From a virus: a stretch of DNA of 42,594 bases. Shown piece after piece: positions 7,175 to 14,510 of the stretch. Under the pieces are notes generated by a model, which made no database searches, was not told the DNA's origin, and saw nothing but the letters and a program-made list of their open reading frames with translations. The stretch's first letter is position 1; each line of letters begins with the position of its first letter. The stretch is taken from positions 1-42,594 of IMG/VR virus record IMGVR_UViG_3300043449_000529; one strand, 5' to 3'. The position numbers and the translations under genes were made by a program.

Positions 7175-7789
7175 TTAGTTCACCTTTGATACGTTATCGA
7201 GGTTCGACCACCAGTAGTTGGTGGAACCCATCTTGGCGTCAGGGTCATCACCCATCCCGTTGTGGCCGTCGTTCCAATTGTTCCAACGAACGAGAACACG
7301 AGGACCCGTGACACTATCGGTGTTTTTCACGACAGTGCCTTCCATATTGACAAGGGAGACGCCGTGGTAACCACCATGTCCCTGCGCTTCGTCATTGCGG
7401 TTCAGGCCGACCTCAGCCGTTCCCTTGCCGTGGTAAAACACGGTGTCACCGGGGGACAGGTTGTCACTGAGAGCCTTGTTGATGGCTTCATCCCAGTAGT
7501 CCTCAGCAGCCTTGTTGATTGCCGCCTGAGCGAACTCCTCAAGGATATCTTCAAGGTCAAACTCAGTCTCTTCTTCGAGGCTTGCGTCTTTCCAGTTGTA
7601 TTCGTGGTGAAAGACGTAGGTCTTGTCTTCCTTACGAACGCCGACATACTCAAAGCCAACGGCACGAAGGAACGTAGCGACATTATCGAGAACCTTCGGC
7701 AGGAAGTCTGCATCGTCGTCTTCAATGGTCATAGAGACATTACGTCCCCACCCATTGTAACTGAAGGTCATGTTGGAATCGTATTTCAT
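7175..7789 (-). CDS. Hypothetical acidic 204-aa protein
   Basis: Strongly acidic protein. The N-terminal half contains a beta-rich opening (MTFSYNGWGRNVSMTIEDDD) and an acidic helix (EEETEFDLEDILEEFAQAAINKAAEDYWDEAINKAL). The C-terminal third reads SPGDTVFYHGKGTAEVGL, then tryptophan- and Asn-rich segments (VRWNNWNDGHNGMG, TNYWWSNLDNV), perhaps an SH3-like barrel. No family recognised. Its ATGA overlaps the stop of the HTH gene and it lies just before primase-helicase, so a replication or host-takeover role is plausible only by position. Confidence 0.6.
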   Translation of the reverse strand: MKYDSNMTFSYNGWGRNVSMTIEDDDADFLPKVLDNVATFLRAVGFEYVGVRKEDKTYVFHHEYNWKDASLEEETEFDLEDILEEFAQAAINKAAEDYWDEAINKALSDNLSPGDTVFYHGKGTAEVGLNRNDEAQGHGGYHGVSLVNMEGTVVKNTDSVTGPRVLVRWNNWNDGHNGMGDDPDAKMGSTNYWWSNLDNVSKVN

Positions 7790-8040
7790 CAGGCGGCAAC
7801 CTCATAGCGAGCGTAGTTGTGACCAGCGGCGTCTTTACGCATGTTGGTCTTGATCTTGATGCCGACCTTGCGGAGGTCATAGATGCAAGCGGAGAGACGG
7901 TAGATACCGTAGACCGTCAGTGCTTCCATCGGGCTAATGCTTCGACGCTTGGTCAGGTGGTTAAGAACCTTCCGCGTCTGCGGCTTGAGGTTCAGGAGTT
8001 TTGCGAGCGGGATTTCTTTGGAGACGTTTCGTGTAACCAT
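7789..8040 (-). CDS. Helix-turn-helix protein (HTH_39-like)
   Basis: An 83-aa basic protein whose centre fits a winged helix-turn-helix: QTRKVLNHLTKRRSISPMEALTVYGIYRLSACIYDLRKVGIKI, followed by a wing (NYARYEVAA). The pattern of a residue block on early termination of a Gly/Tyr turn and L-x-x-x-I-x-D-L-R-x-x-G is typical of small phage HTH_39 proteins that sit beside endonuclease or recombination genes. The ATG at 8040 lies within the 3' end of the endonuclease I gene in another frame (overlap 49 bases) without a strong ribosome site, so translation by coupling is likely. DNA-binding is inferred. Confidence 0.75.
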   Translation of the reverse strand: MVTRNVSKEIPLAKLLNLKPQTRKVLNHLTKRRSISPMEALTVYGIYRLSACIYDLRKVGIKIKTNMRKDAAGHNYARYEVAA

Positions 8041-8426
8041 GATTCTGGAATGACTCCTTTGTCAGCCCAACGAAAACCATTATCATTCGCCCACTGGGCG
8101 TAGGTTGTCTTTGAGCCTTTGTAGAGGGGCTTACTCGCGTTCTGAAACACGAGCCTTATGTCGAGATGGGGGTATTGCTCCTTAACCAGCAGGAGCTTTT
8201 GTCTTTCGGCAGCGTTGCGAAAGTATCCTTTGACTTCGCAGACTATGGTGCCGAATTGGAAGTCAGGCGTGTATCGAGCTTGTCGTGCGGGGACCTCATA
8301 TTTGATCTTGAGTTCCTCGTATGAAAACTCCACGCCTGACTGTTGCAGTTGTTTTGCGATGCGTTCTTCCAGCTTGGAGCGATACTTGACCCTCTCTAGG
8401 ATTGGGTCAGAGGTCGTCCGCTTCAA
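7992..8426 (-). CDS. Endonuclease I, T7 gp3-like Holliday junction resolvase
   Basis: A 144-aa protein, close to the 149 aa of T7 endonuclease I, which resolves branched DNA and degrades host DNA. All four catalytic residues are present at almost the same numbering: E20, D55 (TPDFQF), E64 and K66 (VCEVKGYF); T7 has E20, D55, E65, K67. The start is a TTG at 8426 because no ATG or GTG precedes the catalytic Glu; GGGGAA lies 5 bases upstream. It overlaps the SSB 3' end by 20 bases. Confidence 0.93.
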   Translation of the reverse strand: MKRTTSDPILERVKYRSKLEERIAKQLQQSGVEFSYEELKIKYEVPARQARYTPDFQFGTIVCEVKGYFRNAAERQKLLLVKEQYPHLDIRLVFQNASKPLYKGSKTTYAQWANDNGFRWADKGVIPESWLHETSPKKSRSQNS

Positions 8427-9093
8427 TCAGTTCCCCACTGGTCTCTTCCTCTCCACCCTCGTAGGTGTAGCCGTCCTCGATCTCCTCGAAGGCACAGTTG
8501 CCACCAGCACGTTCACGAAGCTGCACCACCTGAACCTGAAGAAGGCGCAGGGAGACACCCTCGTCATACTGATAGACCTCGCAGATAGCTCTGATCTTGG
8601 AACCACCAGCGATATCGATTGACTCGGGGATACGGTTCTTGTGTGCATCAAAGATACCGGGGGCATACTTCGACTTCGCGGTGACATTCATGACACTATC
8701 GTCACGACCGTCCTTCACCGGGGTCTTGGGTTTCTTCGGGAGCTTGCTCAAATCAGCCATCTCAAGGACCTTCGCCTTGAAGGCTTCTGCTTCAGCCTTG
8801 GGGAGTTCAACGGACACTTTGAAGTGTTCCTGACCCTTGAAGGTGTCGGGCTTACGCAGATGAGGGAAGACGGCGGTGCCAATAGGCGTAGTGATAATCT
8901 TTTTGGCCATGTGTTCTCTTCTAGTTTCTCTGTTGTCGATGTAGATGCCTGCCTTATGCAGTCGAGCGATAAAATCGACCGGCACAGGCATCTCGTGGTC
9001 AATCAGGTTGCAAACGATCAACGCCAAGTCCTTAGGATTGAGGTTGTCGAGAGCATCCGTATCGATGTCATAGATTTCGTCTTCGTGTTCCAT
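8407..9093 (-). CDS. T7 gp2.5-like single-stranded DNA-binding protein with in-frame N-terminal extension
   Basis: Residues 62-228 form the SSB: it begins MAKKIITTPIGTAVFPHLRKPD, has the OB-fold region found in gp2.5 relatives, and ends in the acidic tail (EEETSGELIEADD) that contacts the polymerase and helicase. Codons 1-61, from the ATG at 9093, encode a distinct acidic/helical segment (DTDALDNLNPKDLALIVCNLIDHEMPVPVDFIARL) that in relatives I would expect as a separate small gene; here no stop divides them. An internal ATG at 8910, preceded by AGAAGAGAAC, could give SSB alone. So either a fusion or two nested products. The upstream TTG reading adds only six residues and was dropped. Confidence 0.85.
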   Translation of the reverse strand: MEHEDEIYDIDTDALDNLNPKDLALIVCNLIDHEMPVPVDFIARLHKAGIYIDNRETRREHMAKKIITTPIGTAVFPHLRKPDTFKGQEHFKVSVELPKAEAEAFKAKVLEMADLSKLPKKPKTPVKDGRDDSVMNVTAKSKYAPGIFDAHKNRIPESIDIAGGSKIRAICEVYQYDEGVSLRLLQVQVVQLRERAGGNCAFEEIEDGYTYEGGEEETSGELIEADDL

Positions 9094-9126
9094 CCTGTCA
9101 CCCTGTGCCAAATGGCAGACAAAAGG

Positions 9127-11517
9127 TCATGCAAAGGCATACTCAGCTTGCATGACCAGTGATAAATCCAATGACCCCTTGTGAGGCACTGGAGTAAGCT
9201 TGTGTGTGTTTTCCAATGTGTCGTAGGCACGATCTAAAATGTCCTGCAACACATCGTTATTCGTGTAGAGGTCCACGAATGTCCTCTTGATTATCTCACG
9301 GAACTTCGGTGCATCATTGGGAAGACAGCCAAAGCTATCATGCACCAATGCAATACTGTTGATGCCTTCAGCTTTTGCTGCCAGCACCACCATCTGCAAA
9401 TGAGTTGCGTCCATCGAATGAGTGAACGACGCGGCTATTCCGTTCGATGATTTCGCTTTGTCTATCTCAGGTGTTTCCACAAGAGACACAGGAGCTATGC
9501 GACGTTTGACTGACCTGTCGATCAGCGTCAGGTTCACTCGCTTCTCCTCCATCTTCGGATAGCGCATCATCACAGGAAAACCCAAAGGCGTCTCCCAAGT
9601 GACAGGCTTCCCCTCGTGTGATGTTGCCTTCGCTATAGACTGAAGGAACCTCATTACCTCAGCCGGTTTCGAGATAGCTTCCTCGATAGCGTCGAAGATG
9701 TGGTGACTAAGGTATCGAGCCGCAGCGTATCCATTATCTTCACCGAAGGGATGCACAGGAAGTTCACCAGACATCACTCGGAGTTCCAAAGGCCGCATCG
9801 TGTCTTCCATTAACTGCTGCTGCATACCGAAGCGTTTCGATGAGTAGCTGTAGGTCATCACGTTACGCTTCACCAAGGAACGTGTAACGCCATACGCAAG
9901 ACACATCTTTGCTAACGTATCACTGTCACCACCAAGGTCGCTGGTGACCTTACGCTCCACAATGGTTGCCACAGCCTGATAGATGTCTTGTGGTTTCTCA
10001 CAGGGTATCAGGTTGACCAGTCGCGCCTCTTCAGACTGCGACATGGCGCACAGGTGTTGGAGACCTGAGCAGGAACCATCGAAAGACACAGGGATGTGGA
10101 CAGGGCGTCCAGCTAGGCCTTCTTCAAGAGCCTTACATGCAGCAACGAACATGAAGGGACTGTCGGCTTTCGTCCACCAACGCCGCATCATGTCCGGGTC
10201 TTTTGCGACGGCCAGTAATTCGAGGTCATGCTTGTCCACCCAAGCCACACGTTCGTCAAAGGGTGCCTTGTCGATCTTGTTGAAGGCACCACAGTTAGCC
10301 ACATGAACCTTGAGCCAATACAGACCTTCCTCGTTCAACACCTGTCCTTCGTCAAAACGAAAGAGAGCACGGATGTGATCCGCACGTTGAAAGTTGAAAT
10401 GAGGAAGGCCGTAGATGCGCCCCCTGTAGTCGTAGTTCATCGGTGTCCAGAAGGAAGCACCAACGAGCCTGTCTGCCATAGCGAGGTCGCTGGACAGGAT
10501 GATACGCTCACCAGCAAGACCACGATTAGCCGTGGCAATCTCGTTGGTCTTTCGTCTCCACAGTTTCCGTTCCACATCACTCATGTCCTCCCAAGGTTTA
10601 TCCTTAGGCGGCTCAAAAATGTCGTCCTTCGACGGCAGACCGGGAACCTGAGCGCCGTTCTCGAAGCAGTATCGAACGAGGGACAGAATGTCCTCATCCA
10701 CACGCCAGTGGACGGCCTGTGCGTGGTTCAAAGCTTCGAGTGGTAGCTTCATACGTCTTGTTGCTGTTTGACGCTCCACGAGCCGTCTCACTGGCTTCTG
10801 GCGCGTCCTCACGAGGTCATAATGGACACCATCGAGGTGCAGGGTGTAGCCGCTCCATTCCACCACCTCGCCGTTCTGAGGCAGGGCGATGATCTGGCGC
10901 AGTACAATGGACGCCAAGATGTCATCGAGGCGCTCGACAGCTTCCTTTGTGATGGTCAGGCAGTCGCTCTGATCCACGACAAAGAGAGAGCCGTTGAGAA
11001 GGACAGAAAGGCCCTCCTTGCCAGCCACAAGATGCTCCTTGTCGGCCCAAGTCTCCCATTGGAAGTCATGAAGCTTCTGAGCGTAGGCGCGAAAGGCGCG
11101 CTTTCTGTAGGCCACAGAGGAATGCTTGTTCCTGACCAAGGTCTCCAGACGGTCAGCGTCAGCGGAGCTATACTTACGGAAGGCATCCGCGTAACACTCA
11201 AACTCGAATGCTCGACCAATCGTTCGCATGGCGTTGGACAGGGTGGGTCTCTTATGGCCCACCACATTCATACCATAATAGAGCACAAGCAGAGCAATCT
11301 TCTCATGGTCTAGACCAAGGATGGCCCTAGGGCTACCTTTGAACGCGAAGGAGGACTTCAGAGTGCTAAGGTGGTCGTTCACGTTGGTGACGGTCTCATC
11401 CATGTATCTTTGGATCAGCCCCTGAGCACCATCGGTTCCACCTAGGCCCTGACGTTTCTCGGTCTTGTGTTCACGCTTGAGGTTTCGCTTGATGGTCAGG
11501 TCGATTGCTTCGGACAT
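9127..11517 (-). CDS. Single-subunit T7-type RNA polymerase
   Basis: A 796-aa phage RNA polymerase (T7 is 883). Catalytic residues are all visible: D480 in FDGSCSGLQH (T7 D537), R546/K550 and Y558 in VTRSLVKRNVMTYSYSSKRFG (T7 R627, K631, Y639), H726/D727 in ALVHDSFG (T7 H811/D812), plus DYRGRIYGLPHFNFQRAD of the palm. The N-terminal domain is shortened compared with T7. ATG at 11517 has AGGAGGCC directly before it, and a T7-like promoter initiates 15 bases upstream, implying self-amplification. It is the first gene of the leftward replication operon. Its natural targets are the two promoters at 11532 and 16821. Confidence 0.97.
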   Translation of the reverse strand: MSEAIDLTIKRNLKREHKTEKRQGLGGTDGAQGLIQRYMDETVTNVNDHLSTLKSSFAFKGSPRAILGLDHEKIALLVLYYGMNVVGHKRPTLSNAMRTIGRAFEFECYADAFRKYSSADADRLETLVRNKHSSVAYRKRAFRAYAQKLHDFQWETWADKEHLVAGKEGLSVLLNGSLFVVDQSDCLTITKEAVERLDDILASIVLRQIIALPQNGEVVEWSGYTLHLDGVHYDLVRTRQKPVRRLVERQTATRRMKLPLEALNHAQAVHWRVDEDILSLVRYCFENGAQVPGLPSKDDIFEPPKDKPWEDMSDVERKLWRRKTNEIATANRGLAGERIILSSDLAMADRLVGASFWTPMNYDYRGRIYGLPHFNFQRADHIRALFRFDEGQVLNEEGLYWLKVHVANCGAFNKIDKAPFDERVAWVDKHDLELLAVAKDPDMMRRWWTKADSPFMFVAACKALEEGLAGRPVHIPVSFDGSCSGLQHLCAMSQSEEARLVNLIPCEKPQDIYQAVATIVERKVTSDLGGDSDTLAKMCLAYGVTRSLVKRNVMTYSYSSKRFGMQQQLMEDTMRPLELRVMSGELPVHPFGEDNGYAAARYLSHHIFDAIEEAISKPAEVMRFLQSIAKATSHEGKPVTWETPLGFPVMMRYPKMEEKRVNLTLIDRSVKRRIAPVSLVETPEIDKAKSSNGIAASFTHSMDATHLQMVVLAAKAEGINSIALVHDSFGCLPNDAPKFREIIKRTFVDLYTNNDVLQDILDRAYDTLENTHKLTPVPHKGSLDLSLVMQAEYAFA

Positions 11518-11531
11518 CCGGCCTCCTGTTG

Positions 11532-11556
11532 TCTATAGCGTGTCGCAGCTAGGGGG
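11532..11556 (-). promoter_or_regulatory. Phage RNA polymerase promoter, leftward (copy 1)
   Basis: On the minus strand this reads CCCCC followed by TAGCTGCGACACGCTATAGA. The 25 bases are identical to the rightward copy at 16822-16846. It resembles the T7 promoter (core CGACTCACTATAG), with CGAC, then CTATAG at the initiation end. The expected first base is G at 11533, giving a 15-base leader that holds only the ribosome site of the RNA polymerase gene. Position and identity to the second copy make the call strong; promoter activity is inferred. Confidence 0.85.
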
Positions 11557-11635
11557 TGCTGCTCGTAAGTCACTGGGTGTAAAGCCACTTGGCGGTCTGT
11601 GTCAAATGGCGCGATACGCGAGGGTAGGACGCGGG

Positions 11636-12772
11636 TTAATCATCCTGTTTATCGCGGGATTTCAATCGTTTACTCGTTGCCGAGTGAGGCGCAGGACTAA
11701 CTGCAAATCCTTGTACGGGGGTTCGATTCCCTCCGAGGCCTCCAGTTGCACGTTTTGTACGCATTTCGTGACCCATTTTACCCCAGATGTATGCCCGTTG
11801 GGTCAGGTCGAGGTTATCCTTCGGGTAGGTTTTGGGCAGATCAATTGGCACATTCTGAGTTTTGTAAGATAGTTGTTCCACCTCAGTCTCAGGTCCAGCG
11901 AAGGAACTCAGCGGGTTTTGCGCGGGGACCCAATGGTCGTATCGCTGCGTCGTCTTGATATTCGCGTGACCCAATAGCTTGGCCACAGTCGCAGTCGGCA
12001 CCCCCTTGCGGGTCATCAGGGTCGCGGCGGTGTGCCGAAGGACATGCGGGGTCACGCCATCGGGCAACCCAAGGTAGCGCGAGGCGGTCTTACAGGCCCG
12101 CCAAAGCTGACGGTAGGTAGGAACACCCTCGCCATCGGTCAGCATCTCCATCAGGGGCCGCGCGAGAGCATCAGGGATCGGCACCGAGCGGGGTTTCTTG
12201 GCCTTCGTCTGTCTGGCCTTGAGCCGCAGGAACCACAACCCGTTATACTCCTGCTCAAGCTGCTCCGCGCGAAGGGACAATAGCTCCCCCACGCGAAGGC
12301 CGGTGACCAGCAGGGTCATGAGGGAAGCCGCGTGACGCCATCCCACATGGTCGAGCACGAACTGGGCGAACCGGGGGACATCCTGCTCCCTGATCCACGC
12401 ATTCTTCTCGTTGTCCTCATCGAGGAGGGGGAACTTGGGTTTGCCGCCGAGATACTCATTGTCCACGGCCCACGACAGGGCCTTGGAGCCAGCCACCATG
12501 ATTCGGTTGACCGTGGCGGGGCTGTAGGTCCCACCCCGGTTATTCGAGAGCGCGAGGAGGGCTTGCTGCGCGTCTTCGAGGTGATGCTTCCTGATGCGCG
12601 TAATGAGCATCTCAGGACCCACCACATGCACGAAGGTGTTCAGTCGGCGGCGCGAATCAATCTCACCACGTTTACCGTTCCACAGGCGATGGGAACACTT
12701 CTGCTCCAGTTCACCCAAGGTCATGTCATAGGCGTCGTCAGGGACACGCGAGGGAAGCGGTCGTCTACCCAT
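11636..12772 (-). CDS. int: Tyrosine-family integrase
   Basis: A 378-aa site-specific recombinase. The N-terminal half is the core-binding/SAM-like domain (about 20-110). The catalytic domain shows R160 (VTGLRVGELLSL), H243-x-x-R246 (PHVLRHTAATLM), H269 (LLGHANIKTT) and the nucleophile Y278 (TTQRYDHW). One hundred residues follow Y278, longer than usual; residues 343-358 are encoded by a sequence equal to the 3' half of a tRNA-Cys read backwards, so attP is inside the gene. Start at 12772 with AAGGAGC upstream. A small winged-helix gene precedes it by 11 bases. Confidence 0.95.
   Translation of the reverse strand: MGRRPLPSRVPDDAYDMTLGELEQKCSHRLWNGKRGEIDSRRRLNTFVHVVGPEMLITRIRKHHLEDAQQALLALSNNRGGTYSPATVNRIMVAGSKALSWAVDNEYLGGKPKFPLLDEDNEKNAWIREQDVPRFAQFVLDHVGWRHAASLMTLLVTGLRVGELLSLRAEQLEQEYNGLWFLRLKARQTKAKKPRSVPIPDALARPLMEMLTDGEGVPTYRQLWRACKTASRYLGLPDGVTPHVLRHTAATLMTRKGVPTATVAKLLGHANIKTTQRYDHWVPAQNPLSSFAGPETEVEQLSYKTQNVPIDLPKTYPKDNLDLTQRAYIWGKMGHEMRTKRATGGLGGNRTPVQGFAVSPAPHSATSKRLKSRDKQDD
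11675..11744 (+). other. attP: attP core: tRNA-Cys-derived sequence inside int
   Basis: Bases 11701-11744 on the plus strand are the 3' half of a tRNA-Cys: anticodon loop CTGCAAA (GCA), variable stretch, T arm GGGGG TTCGATT CCCTC, acceptor CGAGGCC, U73 (Cys-specific discriminator) and CCA. Upstream, GCCGAGTGAGGCGCAGGACT resembles a D arm and anticodon stem, but three bases appear missing in the D loop and three extra (TAA/AAC) interrupt the anticodon stem, so this is not a working tRNA. The 5' acceptor strand pairs only partly. Both apparent indels are multiples of three, which keeps the overlapping integrase frame open. Integration into the host tRNA-Cys gene is the natural reading. Confidence 0.85.
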
Positions 12773-12783
12773 AGCTTCGCTCC

Positions 12784-13176
12784 TTACCCATGTGCTCCTA
12801 CTCCTAATCGGTCTGTGAACTTCTTTAGAAAAGTGCGACCCTTGGGGGACAGGGTGTAGTGGACCTCGCGTAAATCCACTGAGCCACCACGACGATCAAC
12901 GAGGCCAAATCCTTCGCCACCGTCGCGCGAGCGTTCCCCTAATTCCAACATCCAACGCGAGACGATACCGGAGGTGGTCTCTAGGTCCTTGGCGTAATCC
13001 GTGGGACCACCTCCGGGTTTCAATGCGACCAGCAACAGGGACGCGATGTGGTTGCCTGTGATGGCCGGGTTCAACTCTCTGAACATCTCCAAGGCGTGGA
13101 GAAATTTTTCCGCTTTAACGTGCTGCTCCCTTTCAAGGAGGTGCGGTTTCGTTTCTGCGGGGTTCAGATACGGCAT
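12784..13176 (-). CDS. Winged-helix (MarR-like) DNA-binding protein, candidate lysogeny regulator
   Basis: A 130-aa protein. After a helical N-terminus, residues about 40-75 form a helix-turn-helix-like unit (HIASLLLVALKPGGGPTDYAKDLETTSGIVSRWMLELGE), followed by a wing (GLVDRRGGSVDLREVHYTLSPKG) and a final helix (RTFLKKFTDRL). The T-L-S-P-K-G-x-x-F ending is typical of MarR/PadR-like winged helices (T-L-T-x-K-G). Start at 13176 with GGGAG 8 bases upstream. It lies 11 bases before int in the same transcript, so a repressor, recombination directionality factor or int regulator are all possible. No CI-type repressor was seen elsewhere. Confidence 0.75.
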   Translation of the reverse strand: MPYLNPAETKPHLLEREQHVKAEKFLHALEMFRELNPAITGNHIASLLLVALKPGGGPTDYAKDLETTSGIVSRWMLELGERSRDGGEGFGLVDRRGGSVDLREVHYTLSPKGRTFLKKFTDRLGVGAHG

Positions 13177-13198
13177 AGGGTTACTCCCAGTTTTTTAG

Positions 13199-13435
13199 TT
13201 ACAAGAGCAGGATACGCTCTCCATCCGCCTCCATTGCGGTCAGGACATCATCAACATACTGATTGGACACAAATGTCCAACTGGTATCTTCACGCAGAAC
13301 CGTGAAAAGACACCCATTTTGGGACTTGTGGCGAACACATGCGCGAACGACGACCGTAGGTTCTCCATCTTGACAATTATCAACTTTAACACCGTGTAAC
13401 CGCAGCAGCGTGAGGCTGTTCGGAATGGTATGCAT
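13199..13435 (-). CDS. Hypothetical 78-aa protein
   Basis: A small protein with a likely beta-rich core (VVVRACVRHKSQNGCLFTVLREDTSWTFVSNQYVDDVL) and three cysteines. I prefer ATG 13435 (GGAAG 5 bases upstream) to the in-frame ATG four codons earlier at 13447, which lacks a ribosome site. First gene after the candidate promoter at 13551-13580, in the same orientation as the winged-helix gene and int. No family recognised. Confidence 0.5.
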   Translation of the reverse strand: MHTIPNSLTLLRLHGVKVDNCQDGEPTVVVRACVRHKSQNGCLFTVLREDTSWTFVSNQYVDDVLTAMEADGERILLL

Positions 13436-13550
13436 CTGAACTTCCATTGTTTTATTGGCCGGGGTTTCCCTGAAAGACAGAGGGCCTAAAGACCCCCCAT
13501 CGGCTCTTATGTTACTTAGCGTTACTCCTTTCCCTTAAGAACAAGAGGAG

Positions 13551-13580
13551 AACATACCAAAACTCCATGTCAGGGGGCAA
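13551..13580 (-). promoter_or_regulatory. Candidate host-type promoter for regulator/int operon
   Basis: On the minus strand TTGCCC (13580-13575) and TATGTT (13556-13551) are 18 bases apart, with a TGG just before the -10 (extended -10 form). It lies in the 265-base space between two minus-strand gene groups and would start a transcript running into 13435, the winged-helix gene and int. Sequence match is moderate; no footprint evidence. Confidence 0.4.
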
Positions 13581-13583
13581 GAT

Positions 13584-13605
13584 GAAAGAAGCGGAGCTTC
13601 GCTCC
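13584..13605 (-). terminator. Possible terminator ending the early gene group
   Basis: On the minus strand a short hairpin GGAGC-GAA-GCTCC (13605-13593) is followed by GCTTCTTTC. It comes after the gene ending at 13701 and directly before the candidate promoter at 13580, so it could insulate the two transcripts. The 5-bp stem and broken T run make it weak. The rest of 13448-13700 shows another small imperfect hairpin (GGGTC-TTTA-GGCCC, about 13485-13498) in the presumed leader and nothing else clear. Confidence 0.35.
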
Positions 13606-13700
13606 TATCCTCGCCCTTCCTGACGCACTGTCTCACGGTTTCTGCGCGAGGGGTGTCCGAAAGAGCGTCCGCACACCCCATCTATCCACAGGATATTTCG

Positions 13701-13919
13701 TCAGGCTGCTTCCCTTGGCCTGACGAAGGTGCATTGCGCCAACGGAGGGTCCTTACGGGTGCCACCGGGGAAACGCGAGAAGGACACAAGGTCACCCAGT
13801 AGGTAGGACTCAGCGTCCGCGCGTAGGCGCTCATCATCGGTCAGCTTGATGGCGTCCCCATAGGCCAGATACTCAGCCCACGCGAGGGGGATCAGGGCGT
13901 GTTCGGTGACATAGGTCAT
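13701..13919 (-). CDS. Hypothetical 72-aa protein
   Basis: An acidic-to-neutral small protein (MTYVTEHALIPLAWAEYLAYGD...) with one long helix and a C-terminal part (GDLVSFSRFPGGTRKDPPLAQCTFVRP) that could be a small beta unit. GGAGA lies 7-9 bases before the ATG. It is the last of the small early genes before the terminator-like hairpin. No homologue recognised. Confidence 0.55.
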   Translation of the reverse strand: MTYVTEHALIPLAWAEYLAYGDAIKLTDDERLRADAESYLLGDLVSFSRFPGGTRKDPPLAQCTFVRPREAA

Positions 13920-13963
13920 GATTAAGTCTCCAATCGTAGTAGAAGGCTCACAGGCGAGCAGAA

Positions 13964-14299
13964 CTAGGCGAAGCTAGGGGTATCCATGGGTATGCAATTA
14001 GACGCGCCTATGGGACTGCTACTGGCCTCTAAATCAATCCTACGAAACATAGGTCCATAGACGGGGTTCTCTGTAACGGTCAGACCCGCAGCCTTTCCTA
14101 CCTGTGATGTAAGGGACCAATAGGCGTGACCCTCGTGCCACATCTCGATTATGTCGCGCGGCCCTGCATATCCACGCGAGAGGAGGACACGCGAGGCGTC
14201 ACACAAGGGATTGCGTGAGACACACAGCAAATCGGACCCGTGGTAGACCTCGAACTGTGAGCGACCGATGGGGCGAATGGTAACGGTGAACGTGAGCAT
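13964..14299 (-). CDS. Hypothetical 111-aa protein
   Basis: Begins with beta-strand patterns (MLTFTVTIRPIGRSQFEVYHGSDLLCVSRNPL), followed by a helix containing SRVLLSRGYAG and a charged aromatic middle (IIEMWHEGHAYWSLTSQVGKAAGL). AGGAAG sits before the ATG. The N-terminal block F-E-V-x-x-G-x-x-L-x-x-x-S-x-x-P-L-x-D-A-x-R-x-L-L-x-x-G recurs, as far as I recall, in many hypothetical proteins of alphaproteobacterial phages. Function unknown. Confidence 0.6.
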   Translation of the reverse strand: MLTFTVTIRPIGRSQFEVYHGSDLLCVSRNPLCDASRVLLSRGYAGPRDIIEMWHEGHAYWSLTSQVGKAAGLTVTENPVYGPMFRRIDLEASSSPIGASNCIPMDTPSFA

Positions 14300-14300
14300 T

Positions 14301-14510
14301 TCAGACTTCCTTTCGATCTAACCAATTGACAGGCGCGAGGGACACGAGGGATTTACGCTTGGGGCTGCGGTATGGCCCTAGTTTTACCTGTAGACTTATG
14401 CGGCGTTCATCTTCAGGCGTAAGGGAGGCCCGGTGCTGCTGATAGCTACGCGCGGGGACGTATCCTGATGCGCGATAGGGGGGGACGAAGGAGAGGCGAT
14501 GCTGTGTCAT
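14301..14510 (-). CDS. Hypothetical basic 69-aa protein
   Basis: Small, Arg/Ser/Pro-rich, basic (RASGYVPARSYQQHRASLTPEDERRISLQVKLGPYRSPKRKS), probably without a stable core. Its ATGA overlaps the TGA of the upstream gene. No family recognised; an early host-takeover role is conceivable from position only. Confidence 0.45.
   Translation of the reverse strand: MTQHRLSFVPPYRASGYVPARSYQQHRASLTPEDERRISLQVKLGPYRSPKRKSLVSLAPVNWLDRKEV

Noticed and set aside
9610-9635. CGCTATAGAC on the plus strand, similar to the phage promoter end
   Set aside because: Only the nine initiating-end bases match; the upstream CGACA recognition part is missing and it lies inside the RNA polymerase gene facing the wrong way.
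10228-11313. Two plus-strand ORFs of 172 and 181 aa within the RNA polymerase gene
   Set aside because: Antisense to conserved polymerase sequence; no promoter or ribosome site.
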